Below, piece by piece: positions 56,292 through 64,000 of a DNA stretch of 64,000 nucleotides. The position numbers and the translations under genes are program-made. The stretch's first letter is position 1. Every line of letters begins with the position of its first letter. The notes beneath the pieces were generated by a model. That model searched no databases and was not told where the DNA came from. It was given only the letters and a program-made list of their open reading frames with translations. Source of the stretch: an uncultured Bacteroidales bacterium (lineage in GTDB: Bacteria; Bacteroidota; Bacteroidia; Bacteroidales; ML635J-15); NCBI GenBank assembly GCA_937982115.1, contig CALJNE010000036.1:1-64000 (forward strand), given 5' to 3'.

Positions 56292-57473
56292 ATGGATGCT
56301 CTAAAAAGAAATATAATTTGCCTGTACCTTATAAAAACAGCAAAATGGTTTATGCTTTATATGCCGATTATTGTATTGTTTTATCAGGAAAACGGGCTTA
56401 GTTTAAAGGATGTATTAACATTACAGGCGATCTATAGTATTGCCATAATTGTTCTGGAAATTCCGAGTGGATATTTGGCCGACATTTGGGGCAGGAAAAA
56501 CACTATGATTCTCGGAGCAATTTTAGGCACTTTAGGATTTGGCATCTATAGCCTCAGTTATGGATTTTGGGGTTTTCTGATTGCAGAACTAACACTTGGG
56601 ACAGCACAAAGTTTTATAAGCGGCAGTGATTCAGCATTATTATATGATACATTAAAATCAAAAAACAAAGAAGATCAATATATTAAATATGAAGGCAGAG
56701 TGCTTGCTTTAGGAAACTTTGCCGAAACTATTGCTGCAGTAGCAGGTGGTTTTATTGCTGCGATAAGTTTACGTTCAACATTTTATGCCCAAACTGCTGT
56801 TACATTTATAGCAATACCGGCAGCTATAGCATTAATAGAACCTCAAAAAACACATGAAATTGTAAAGTCCGGATTTAAACATATTTTAAAAGTGGTTAAA
56901 TTTTCGCTATTCGAATCAAAAGAATTAGCTTTAAACATCTTGCTTTCCAGTATTATTGGTTGTGCAACTCTAACAATGGCCTGGTTCCTGCAAGCCTATC
57001 TCACTCAAATTCAAAACTTTACAGAGTATCAAATTGGTATTGCCTGGTCGGTTGTGAATCTTACGGTGGGAATTTCAACCTTCTTTGCATACCAAATTGA
57101 AAAAAGGCTTGGTGTTAAAACTACCGTACTTTTAATAATTTTTATAATCAGCGGATCTTATGTTTATTTAGGTTATGATGAATCAATTGCAGCTTTTGTA
57201 ATAATTTGGTTATTTTATTTTACCAGAGGTCTTGCAACGCCTGTATTAAAAGATTATATAAATCGTTTTTGTGATCCTTCTGTAAGAGCAACAATATTAT
57301 CAGTTAGAAATTTTGTAATAAGATTATTCTTTTCGGGATTTGGTCCTTTTGTGGGATGGTACGCTGATTTATACAGTTTAAAGCAAGCCTTTGTTCTATC
57401 GGGAACAATTATTTTTATTGCCTCCTTCGTAACATTTTTATTTTACATACCTCAATTAAAACATAAAAATTGA
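56292..57473 (+). CDS. Major facilitator superfamily transporter
   Basis: 393 residues, about twelve membrane segments. MFS motif A-like segment SGYLADIWGRKNTMILGA (about 58-75) lies between segments two and three, and a related loop occurs in the second half. Proteins of this group are drug or small-molecule antiporters, but the substrate is unknown. A Bacteroidota -7 element ends eight bases before the ATG, so the mRNA is probably leaderless. It is divergent from the peptidase operon and followed by the aminolipid acyltransferase gene after 58 bases. Confidence 0.88.
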   Translation: MDALKRNIICLYLIKTAKWFMLYMPIIVLFYQENGLSLKDVLTLQAIYSIAIIVLEIPSGYLADIWGRKNTMILGAILGTLGFGIYSLSYGFWGFLIAELTLGTAQSFISGSDSALLYDTLKSKNKEDQYIKYEGRVLALGNFAETIAAVAGGFIAAISLRSTFYAQTAVTFIAIPAAIALIEPQKTHEIVKSGFKHILKVVKFSLFESKELALNILLSSIIGCATLTMAWFLQAYLTQIQNFTEYQIGIAWSVVNLTVGISTFFAYQIEKRLGVKTTVLLIIFIISGSYVYLGYDESIAAFVIIWLFYFTRGLATPVLKDYINRFCDPSVRATILSVRNFVIRLFFSGFGPFVGWYADLYSLKQAFVLSGTIIFIASFVTFLFYIPQLKHKN

Positions 57474-57531
57474 AAAACTATTTTTTTTATATTAAGATAA
57501 TTTATCATATTTGCAAAGTTTTAAAAGAGTA

Positions 57532-59274
57532 ATGGGTTCAGAACAGAAAATATTAGTTTCAAAACAAGAAGTTCGTAATTTATTTAAGACAAAAGGATGG
57601 TTGGGTAATCTTTTGGCATCTATTGTTATGAGCACCCTAAGATTAAACAAACTCAACCGTATATATCAACAGGTTTATGATGATGACGCTGTAAAATTTA
57701 CAGACAATTGCATTAAATTAAATAATATTAAAGTTAAAACATTTGACATTGATATTCAAAATATTCCACAAAGCGGACCTTGTATATTTTTTTTCAATCA
57801 TCCTTACGGTCTCCTTGATGCACTTATAATAATAAACGTTCTAATGAAAATTAGACCGGATGTTAAATTTATAGCAAATTTTTTATTAAAAAGAATAATC
57901 CCAATAGCTCCTTATCTATTTGGTGTTAATCCATTTGAAACAAGAAAAGAAGTATATTCAAGCCATTCCGGGTTAAAACAAATGTATGATCATTTAAAAA
58001 GCGGAAGAGCAGTTGTTATTTTACCTGCCGGAGAGGTTTCAACAAAATACGGTAAAAATAAGTTTGTTGAGGATAGAGAATGGCAAAGGAACATGATTAA
58101 ATTTGCCATGAATACAAATGTGCCTGTAATATCGGGATATTGCTCCGGAGAAAACAGTAAACTTTTTCATTTTGCAGGTAAGATTAATCCTTATTTAAGA
58201 ACAGCATTGTTACCTCGCGAATACTTAAACAAAAGAAACATAGAAGTTACGCTTCGATTCAGCTCGCCAATGTCGGCAAAAGCTATTTCTAAATTTAAAG
58301 ATCCTAAAGAACTCGGTAAATTTTTTAAATCCAAAACCTACTTGTTGCAGTACGATGATAAAAATTCAATAAAAACTACAGAACCTGTTCTTCAACCACT
58401 AAAAGAACTTTTACCCAAAGACGAAATTATTGAAGAAATAAGATCTTTACCCGAAGAATTTATTGTTTTAAAAAACGAAAATTATTGGTGCTATTTTATA
58501 AATAAAACTGATGCTCCAAAAATTTTTGAGCAAATATCCATTCTGCGAGAAAAAACTTTTCGCGAAGTAGGCGAAGGCACCGGAAAACCTTTTGACACAG
58601 ATCCCTACGATGAATATTATAAACACCTGATTCTCTGGGACAATGAAGAAGAAGAAATCGTAGGTTCATACAGAATCGGGTTAGGTAAAGAAATTCTGGA
58701 TAAATTCGGATTTGATGGATTTTATTTAAACTCGCTATTCAAATTTAATACGCGATTTAAAAGAATCCTTTCAAAATCAATGGAAATGGGTCGTTCTTTC
58801 ATTGTTTCACAGTATCAACGCAAACCATTATCATTATTCTTGTTGTGGAAAGGTATTTATCAAGTTACTCAAAAATATCCCGAATATAAATACTTAATAG
58901 GTCCAGCAAGCATTTCGAGTGAATATTCTCAAAACTCTCAAATTTTAATGGTAGAATATTTAAAAAGACATTATTTTGATTATAAACTCGAAAACATGGT
59001 TTCTCCAATTACACCATTCAAATATAAGAAAACACATCATCATAAAAATATTCTGGATATTATCGGTACTGACCTGAATAAACTCGACAGATTTATTAAA
59101 GATACTGATATAACCCGAAACGGTATTCCTGTTTTAATAAAGAAATATTTATCCTTAGGAGGAAAAATTGTGGATTTCAATGTTGATCCTGAGTTTAATT
59201 ATACAATTGATGGGCTTGTTGTTCTTGATATTGCCGTTGTTTCCAAAGAAGTTCTGGATGTTTATTCTAAATAA
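57532..59274 (+). CDS. Two-domain aminolipid acyltransferase (OlsF/GlsF-like)
   Basis: 580 residues from ATG 57532. A TTG at 57511 overlaps a -7-like box (CATATTTG, 57506-57513) and is rejected as start. The N-terminal half is a PlsC/OlsA-like O-acyltransferase with FNHPYGLLDALI (about 87-98) and LPAGEVSTK. The C-terminal half (about 305-560) is a GNAT-like N-acyltransferase of the OlsB/hemolysin type, with FREVGEGTGKPFDTDPYDEY and GSYRIGLG. Known fused enzymes of this order (OlsF) make ornithine lipid from ornithine in two acylations. In Bacteroidota the relatives can make glycine lipids instead. The amino acid used cannot be decided here. An aminotransferase follows after six bases. Confidence 0.85.
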   Translation: MGSEQKILVSKQEVRNLFKTKGWLGNLLASIVMSTLRLNKLNRIYQQVYDDDAVKFTDNCIKLNNIKVKTFDIDIQNIPQSGPCIFFFNHPYGLLDALIIINVLMKIRPDVKFIANFLLKRIIPIAPYLFGVNPFETRKEVYSSHSGLKQMYDHLKSGRAVVILPAGEVSTKYGKNKFVEDREWQRNMIKFAMNTNVPVISGYCSGENSKLFHFAGKINPYLRTALLPREYLNKRNIEVTLRFSSPMSAKAISKFKDPKELGKFFKSKTYLLQYDDKNSIKTTEPVLQPLKELLPKDEIIEEIRSLPEEFIVLKNENYWCYFINKTDAPKIFEQISILREKTFREVGEGTGKPFDTDPYDEYYKHLILWDNEEEEIVGSYRIGLGKEILDKFGFDGFYLNSLFKFNTRFKRILSKSMEMGRSFIVSQYQRKPLSLFLLWKGIYQVTQKYPEYKYLIGPASISSEYSQNSQILMVEYLKRHYFDYKLENMVSPITPFKYKKTHHHKNILDIIGTDLNKLDRFIKDTDITRNGIPVLIKKYLSLGGKIVDFNVDPEFNYTIDGLVVLDIAVVSKEVLDVYSK

Positions 59275-59280
59275 TTTCTG

Positions 59281-60405
59281 ATGGAAATTCAAGGTTCCTT
59301 AATTAGTTATTTCAGCAATCTTGTAAAAACCAAAGGGGGAATAAACCTTGCTCAGGGAATTCCGGCATTTCAACCACCGGCTGAACTGACCCAAAAGCTA
59401 ATTAAAATTGCCTCAGAAAATTATCATCAATATGCTCCGGGAACAGGAAACCAACTTTTACGACAATATCTCGACACCCATTATAAAATCCTGAAAAACG
59501 AAAATGAGTTTTTAATAACAAACGGAGCTACCGAAGCAATTTCATTAACATATAATTATTTAACCGAGTTTTTGCTTACTTCTAAGGAAATTAGAGCAGC
59601 TTCTTTTACACCTGCTTACGAATCATACATCCATTTGCCAAAAATATTCGGACATAAATATTACGCTTATACCATAAATGACTATAACTATTTTGATGAA
59701 AATGAATTTATAAAATTTGCAAAAAGTAATTCAATAAACGTATTTTTTGTAGCTTCGCCGGGTAATCCTTACGGTAAAACAATTTCCAAAGAGAAAATGC
59801 AAAAACTAATATCTATTTCGCAAGAAATTGGATTCTATTTGATATTAGATGCCGTTTACAAAGATTTGTATTTCACCCGACAGTCATATTATCCTATTGG
59901 CGAGTTACCTGAAAATGTTTTTTACGTAAACAGCTTTTCAAAAAAACTCTCGATTACCGGCTGGAGATTAGGTTATGTAATAATGAACAAAAAACATTTT
60001 GCAAAATTTTCGTATCTACACGACTATATAGGTTTATGTGCTCCATCAGTACTACAACAAGCAGTTGCAGAATTTCTTAGCGAGAATAATCCCGAAAATT
60101 ACCTTGACAATATTCGTAAAAAAATATATTCCAATTATCTAAATGCTTCAAAATTTCTGGAAAAAAGTGGTTTTTATATTCCGAATATTGACGGTGGTTA
60201 TTTTATATGGTGTAAATTACCTGAAAATATCGGCAATAGCCTGGATTTTGGAATAAAATTATATGAAAATTATCGCACTGCAATAATTCCCGGACGACAT
60301 TTCGGACAGGAATGGGATAGTTATATCAGAATAAATCTTGCACGCGAAGATAATGAACTAATTCCCGGAATTGAAAACATTTGCAAACTGGCTCAAAATC
60401 TATAA
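59281..60405 (+). CDS. PLP-dependent class I/II aminotransferase
   Basis: 374 residues. Family signatures: GGINLAQGIPAFQPP near the N terminus, NGATEAISLTYNYL, SPGNPYGKTISKEKM, DAVYKDLYF and the PLP lysine in SFSKKLSITGWRLGYV (about 218-234). An RINLAR arginine motif for the substrate carboxylate lies near the end. It most resembles the kynurenine/methionine aminotransferase type with fold I. The start ATG is six bases after the acyltransferase stop, so the pair shares a transcript. A link to the amino acid head-group of the lipid is possible but inferred. Confidence 0.9.
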   Translation: MEIQGSLISYFSNLVKTKGGINLAQGIPAFQPPAELTQKLIKIASENYHQYAPGTGNQLLRQYLDTHYKILKNENEFLITNGATEAISLTYNYLTEFLLTSKEIRAASFTPAYESYIHLPKIFGHKYYAYTINDYNYFDENEFIKFAKSNSINVFFVASPGNPYGKTISKEKMQKLISISQEIGFYLILDAVYKDLYFTRQSYYPIGELPENVFYVNSFSKKLSITGWRLGYVIMNKKHFAKFSYLHDYIGLCAPSVLQQAVAEFLSENNPENYLDNIRKKIYSNYLNASKFLEKSGFYIPNIDGGYFIWCKLPENIGNSLDFGIKLYENYRTAIIPGRHFGQEWDSYIRINLAREDNELIPGIENICKLAQNL

Positions 60406-60501
60406 TTATAATTTGTTTTTGTCTTATTTTATGAACCTTGTGAGTTTTTCTTTCAACAATGTTTAAACTTTTTTGTTAATCTCAAAACAAAATTTAAGAA
60501 A

Positions 60502-61416
60502 ATGCTGACAAAGTTGGAATACAACATTAAAGATCTTGAAAGTATTAGCGGAATTAAAGCCCATACTATCAGAATCTGGGAAAAAAGATATAATATTTTT
60601 GAGCCACAAAGAACTACTACAAATATCCGAAAATACACTGATTCGGAATTGAGGAAACTGCTTGCCATTGTGTATTTATTAAAATGCGGACATAAAATAG
60701 GTAAACTAAGTAAACTATCAAATGACGAACTTTTCGAACTGCTTAAAGAATGTGAAATTTACAATCAGAAAGAAGAATCCTATCTTATGGCAATGCTCAG
60801 TTTTGATGAAGAATATTTTGAGAATATGATTACTAAGTCAATCTCCCAATTTGGTTTTGATGAAACATTTACAAAATTGATTTATCCCTTACTCGACAAG
60901 ATCGGAATGCTATGGATTCAAGGCAGTATTTTACCTGTTCACGAACATTTTGTAACAAATATTATTCGTAAGAAAATTATTGCCGAAGCAGAAAAACAAA
61001 GCTTTGTTTCTCAAAAAAATTGCAAGGTTTTATTTGCTTTACCCGAAACCGAAGGACACGAAGCCAGTATTTTATATTCCTATTATTTAGCAAGAAAACT
61101 GGGTTTAAAAGCTCTATATCTTGGACAATTTGTTCCTCGTAAAGACCTTTATGAAGTTATAAGAAATTTTAATCCGGATTTTTTTGTAACTTTTTTTGTA
61201 ATAAAAATAGAAGATTCTCTCCTAAATGAAATTATATCCGATTACGAAAAGATATTTTCTAAAACAAAAATAATCATTTCAGGCAATCAAGTAATAGAGA
61301 GAAAATTAGAAATTAATCCTAATAAAACAAGAATTGTAAATAGCCCCGAAGAGATAAAATCTATCTTTGAGAAATGTGCCCAAAACTCATCTACAATTCT
61401 TTCCAGCCCAAATTGA
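60502..61416 (+). CDS. MerR-family regulator with cobalamin-binding domain (CarH/LitR-like)
   Basis: 304 residues. The MerR winged helix (about 6-75) contains IRIWEKRYNIFEPQRT and RKYTDSEL. The four-helix cap has W-x9-EH (WIQGSILPVHEHF, Trp ~138, Glu/His ~147-148), and the Rossmann domain has the lower-ligand His in LPETEGHEASIL (about 188). These are the features of adenosylcobalamin light-sensing repressors CarH/LitR. The Asp of the usual DxHxxG is Glu. Carotenoid or photolyase genes, the usual targets, are not adjacent. Its 3' end overlaps the opposing small gene by 26 bases. Confidence 0.9.
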   Translation: MLTKLEYNIKDLESISGIKAHTIRIWEKRYNIFEPQRTTTNIRKYTDSELRKLLAIVYLLKCGHKIGKLSKLSNDELFELLKECEIYNQKEESYLMAMLSFDEEYFENMITKSISQFGFDETFTKLIYPLLDKIGMLWIQGSILPVHEHFVTNIIRKKIIAEAEKQSFVSQKNCKVLFALPETEGHEASILYSYYLARKLGLKALYLGQFVPRKDLYEVIRNFNPDFFVTFFVIKIEDSLLNEIISDYEKIFSKTKIIISGNQVIERKLEINPNKTRIVNSPEEIKSIFEKCAQNSSTILSSPN

Positions 61417-61657
61417 TATAGGCTTCCAGAATCTTTTTTACCGTTTTAGAAGTAACAAATTCATCATTGACAAAAATTGTGTATTCATCCTTTAACGGAT
61501 CAATAACAACCTTCTTTATTTTTTTTGGCTTTTCCCAGGCTTTATCATAAATTTCCATTTCAGCAATTGGAACTAAATTGCAATCATATACACGTCTTAA
61601 TACAAATTTTGTGTATTTCTCATCCAAAAACACCTGATCTACAACTATCTTACTCAT
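61391..61657 (-). CDS. Small protein of unknown function, 88 residues
   Basis: Not recognised. Compact, charged, soluble protein (MSKIVVDQVFLDEKY start, YINLGWKEL end) with alternating beta-like strands and no signal peptide. Support for a real gene: normal ATG, a perfect -7 element 26 bases upstream, and neighbour-like codon use. It overlaps the end of the MerR gene by 26 bases in the convergent direction. Confidence 0.65.
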   Translation of the reverse strand: MSKIVVDQVFLDEKYTKFVLRRVYDCNLVPIAEMEIYDKAWEKPKKIKKVVIDPLKDEYTIFVNDEFVTSKTVKKILEAYINLGWKEL

Positions 61658-61683
61658 TCATTTAATTATTAAATTTTCATTGT

Positions 61684-61691
61684 CAAAAATA
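61684..61691 (-). promoter_or_regulatory. -7 promoter element of the 88-residue gene
   Basis: Minus-strand TATTTTTG, perfect TAnnTTTG, ending 26 bases before the ATG at 61657. No -33 match is seen at the usual distance. Confidence 0.4.
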
Positions 61692-61741
61692 AACACTTTA
61701 ATAATTCCATGCATAAATATTTTTAAATTCTAAACATATTT

Positions 61742-61773
61742 TTTCCATTCCGCCTGTAAATTTTCTAATTTTG
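61742..61773 (+). promoter_or_regulatory. Promoter of the metallophosphoesterase gene
   Basis: TTTC (61742-61745), 20-base spacer, TAATTTTG (61766-61773, perfect TAnnTTTG). It ends 22 bases before ATG 61796 and rules against the TTG at 61778 as start. Confidence 0.55.
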
Positions 61774-61795
61774 GATTTTGTTTTACAAATTCAGA

Positions 61796-63001
61796 ATGAA
61801 AATAATTATACTTAGAATCCTTTTGGCATCAATTTTCCCGATAATTGATTTTTTATTTTATCGGCTTTTAGTAAAAAGACATAAGAAATTAAACAACAAA
61901 AATTTCAAAATTTCTTACTGGACTTTCTGCATATTGCTGTACCTGAGCTCCTTATTTTTTACACTTTACAGAAATTACGATTTTAGGCTTAACTTTTGGG
62001 AAACATTTCAGATTATTGTAGTTATAATGATTTTAAATTATTTTCTAAAATTTATATTCCTTTTAACAGAATTACTCTTCTATCCGTTTAGCATACTTTG
62101 CAAGAAGAATACTTGTTCACGAAAATTGAAATACACCAAAATCATCATTCAAATAATTTTAATCACCGGACTTACAGTAATCATTTTGCATGGAATATTT
62201 TATGGTAGATTTGATTTTAAGGTAAATAGATATGAGTTAAAATTCGATAATCTGCCTAAGGAATTTAATAATTACAAAATTGTTCATATTTCGGATTTGC
62301 ATTTAGAAAATTTTAGAAAAAATCATGACAAACTAAAAGAAGCAATAAACATTATAAATGAATTAAACCCGGATATAATTGTTTTTACGGGAGATTTAGT
62401 TAGCAATCTTACGGCAGAAGCCAATGGATTTGAAAACATTCTGTCGGAATTAAATGCAAAAGATGGGATATTTGCCGTTACCGGAAATCACGATTATGGG
62501 ACTTACGTAAAATGGCCCGATGATGAAATGAAAAAGCAAAATTTTAAGCAACTTCAGGAATTCTATTCAAAAATTAATTGGAATTTACTCCTAAACGAAA
62601 AAATTGAAATTAGGAGAAACACTTCAAAGCTTGTAATTGCAGGTATAGAAAGCAGCGGAAAGCCTCCATTCAAAGGCAAAGCTGATATAAATAGTGCACT
62701 AATCAATACACGCGAAGAAGATTTTGTAATTTTACTCTCACACGACCCATCATTTTGGAAGTTGGAAATTCTTAAATACAAAAATATAATGTTAACTCTT
62801 TCGGGACATACACATTCCATGCAAATTGCTTGTTGTAATAATAAATACAGCCCCTCGTCACTGGTTTATAAAGAATGGTATGGTGAATACAAGTTTGAAA
62901 ACAAGTTTCTGATAGTAAATAACGGACTTGGATCTATTTTAATGCCATTACGAATTGGAGCATATCCTGAAATTGGTTTGATAACTTTACAATGCAAGTA
63001 A
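61796..63001 (+). CDS. Membrane-bound metallophosphoesterase
   Basis: 401 residues from ATG 61796. Four N-terminal membrane segments (about 5-25, 37-57, 65-90 and 112-133) are followed by a calcineurin-like phosphoesterase domain: HISDLHLENF (about 164, D-x-H), VFTGDLVSN, AVTGNHDYG (about 228, GNHD), LSHDPSFW and LSGHTHSMQ (about 335). All metal ligands are present. It resembles the YkuE/LpxG-type membrane phosphoesterases, so a lipid-linked phosphate is a plausible substrate, but this is not shown. A promoter lies directly upstream. Confidence 0.9.
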   Translation: MKIIILRILLASIFPIIDFLFYRLLVKRHKKLNNKNFKISYWTFCILLYLSSLFFTLYRNYDFRLNFWETFQIIVVIMILNYFLKFIFLLTELLFYPFSILCKKNTCSRKLKYTKIIIQIILITGLTVIILHGIFYGRFDFKVNRYELKFDNLPKEFNNYKIVHISDLHLENFRKNHDKLKEAINIINELNPDIIVFTGDLVSNLTAEANGFENILSELNAKDGIFAVTGNHDYGTYVKWPDDEMKKQNFKQLQEFYSKINWNLLLNEKIEIRRNTSKLVIAGIESSGKPPFKGKADINSALINTREEDFVILLSHDPSFWKLEILKYKNIMLTLSGHTHSMQIACCNNKYSPSSLVYKEWYGEYKFENKFLIVNNGLGSILMPLRIGAYPEIGLITLQCK

Positions 63002-63039
63002 AGTTTCAATTTTAAATTTTGTAAAAAACTAATTTATAC

Positions 63040-63070
63040 TTTCATAATTATTTCAATAATTCTATCTTTG
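63040..63070 (+). promoter_or_regulatory. Promoter of purQ
   Basis: TTTC (63040-63043), 19-base spacer, TATCTTTG (63063-63070, perfect TAnnTTTG), ending 22 bases before the ATG. Confidence 0.65.
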
Positions 63071-63092
63071 GAGAAAATTATAAATTAAGTTT

Positions 63093-63791
63093 ATGAAATT
63101 TGGAGTTGTAATATTTCCCGGATCGAATTGTGATCATGATATGACTTATGTATTGAGAAACATCCTCAAACAAGAAGTTGTTGAATTATGGCATAAAGAC
63201 ACAGACTTACAAAACTGCGATGCCATTGCAATTCCGGGAGGTTTTTCTTATGGTGATTATTTAAGATCAGGAGCTATTGCAAAATTTTCTCCCATAATGG
63301 GAAGTATCATAGAATTTGCAAACAATCGAGGTTTTGTATTCGGAGTATGCAACGGATTTCAGATTTTGTGCGAAGCAGGATTGTTGCCCGGAACTCTATT
63401 ACACAATACAAATCAAAAATTTATTTGCAAAAATCAGTACATAATTGCAGAAAATACTGATTCAGCAATGACAATGTTTGTAACCAAAGAAAAACCTCTA
63501 AAAATACCTATTGCTCACGGAGAAGGAAGGTATTATGCCCCCGATGACATCCTCAGCGAAATGATTCAAAACAATCAAATTATCTGGAGGTATTGCGACG
63601 AAAATGGTAAACTTACCGAAAAAGCAAATCCGAACGGATCATTGATGAATATTGCAGGTATTTGCAACAAAGAAAAAAATGTGTTCGGAATGATGCCTCA
63701 TCCCGAAAGAGCAGCTGACCCCGAATTAAAAAATACCGACGGTTTGGCTATCTTTAAATCTATTATAACTCATCTCAGAAACAAAAAATAG
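63093..63791 (+). CDS. purQ: Phosphoribosylformylglycinamidine synthase subunit PurQ
   Basis: 232 residues. Class I glutamine amidotransferase: oxyanion segment AIPGGFSYGDYLRSGAIAK, nucleophile Cys in FGVCNGFQIL (about 86), and the His-x-Glu pair in MMPHPERAADP (about 205-208). It supplies ammonia to PurL for the fourth step of purine synthesis. A separate small PurQ implies a split PurQ/PurL/PurS enzyme, while Bacteroides species use a single large fused PurL. The partners are not in the window. Confidence 0.95.
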   Translation: MKFGVVIFPGSNCDHDMTYVLRNILKQEVVELWHKDTDLQNCDAIAIPGGFSYGDYLRSGAIAKFSPIMGSIIEFANNRGFVFGVCNGFQILCEAGLLPGTLLHNTNQKFICKNQYIIAENTDSAMTMFVTKEKPLKIPIAHGEGRYYAPDDILSEMIQNNQIIWRYCDENGKLTEKANPNGSLMNIAGICNKEKNVFGMMPHPERAADPELKNTDGLAIFKSIITHLRNKK

Positions 63792-63892
63792 TTTTAATAA
63801 TTATAGCTTAATACTACCCAACACTTATTTTTTATCATTTAATTTTAATAATTCATTAAATTTTTTTAAGGTTTTCATAAACCTATTTTTAT

Positions 63893-63900
63893 TACTTTTG
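63893..63900 (+). promoter_or_regulatory. -7 promoter element of the last gene
   Basis: TACTTTTG, a perfect TAnnTTTG match, ending 22 bases before the ATG at 63923. No -33 match at the usual distance. Confidence 0.4.
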
Positions 63901-63922
63901 TTTAAATGCAAAATTTTCATTT

Positions 63923-64000
63923 ATGAATTTTAGATTTTTCAAAAGATTTTTAATTGTATTTCTGACATTTACTCTCTCACTACAATACGCAATCTCTCAA
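63923..64000 (+). CDS. Start of a secreted protein, cut by the window end
   Basis: Only 26 codons are visible: a signal peptide (MNFRFFKRFLIVFLTFTLSL, then QYAISQ) in an open frame to base 64000. The AISQ ending is a typical Bacteroidota signal-peptidase I site. The product is not identifiable. Confidence 0.6.
   Translation, partial: MNFRFFKRFLIVFLTFTLSLQYAISQ

Noticed and set aside
56132-56401. 89-codon plus-strand frame over the peptidase/MFS promoter region
   Set aside because: It overlaps both promoters and the start of the MFS gene in another frame.
57511-57531. TTG start for the aminolipid acyltransferase
   Set aside because: It overlaps the -7-like CATATTTG; ATG 57532 is better placed.

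Overview
The window is a low-GC (AT-rich), gene-dense chromosomal piece of a Bacteroidota (Bacteroidetes) bacterium. The evidence is: type IX secretion (T9SS) sorting domains of both type A and type B on several proteins; gldE and gldD; SprB-type repeats; GSCFA and DUF4837 proteins; a TonB receptor with a carboxypeptidase-like N-terminal domain; and promoters of the Bacteroidota kind (TAnnTTTG at -7). I cannot name the species. No tRNA, rRNA, CRISPR array, phage or intact insertion sequence was recognised.

Layout. 1-3543 is the 3' end of a giant T9SS adhesin. 3584-9201 holds a ComF-like phosphoribosyltransferase, a VWA-domain protein, a GSCFA protein, an unknown protein and RmlB. 9437-10275 is a decayed patch that includes a DUF4919-like pseudogene. 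10462-14544 holds a DUF4837 lipoprotein, ssb, gldE, gldD and a 4'-phosphopantetheinyl transferase, the last three overlapping. 14582-17302 has a CTAA microsatellite, a sialidase and an M23 peptidase. 17819-27397 encodes two T9SS cargo proteins, the second 2262 residues long. 27462-36551 is a three-gene signalling operon: an apparently intact hybrid histidine kinase; a BvgS-like double periplasmic-binding-domain hybrid protein whose phospho-accepting His is Tyr; and a receiver protein with an ATPase-like tail. leuS, a TonB receptor and a small PKD-domain T9SS protein follow.

43390-56113 is entirely on the minus strand. One unit is C1 peptidase, asnB and a glycosyltransferase. The next is Wza-like export lipoprotein, Wzc-like tyrosine kinase, WecA/MraY-like transferase, lytic transglycosylase and uvrA, with its own promoter. 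Together they look like part of an exopolysaccharide assembly locus. 56292-64000 holds an MFS transporter, a two-domain aminolipid acyltransferase (OlsF/GlsF-like), an aminotransferase, a MerR-B12 regulator, a small unknown protein, a metallophosphoesterase, purQ and the first 26 codons of a secreted protein.

Main points for a second look: the signalling operon with a probable pseudokinase directly behind a giant adhesin; two adhesins with the same module order; a shared promoter form TTTC-N19..21-TAnnTTTG placed so close to start codons that several mRNAs should be leaderless or nearly so; the OlsF-like gene paired with an aminotransferase; and the decayed DUF4919 locus.
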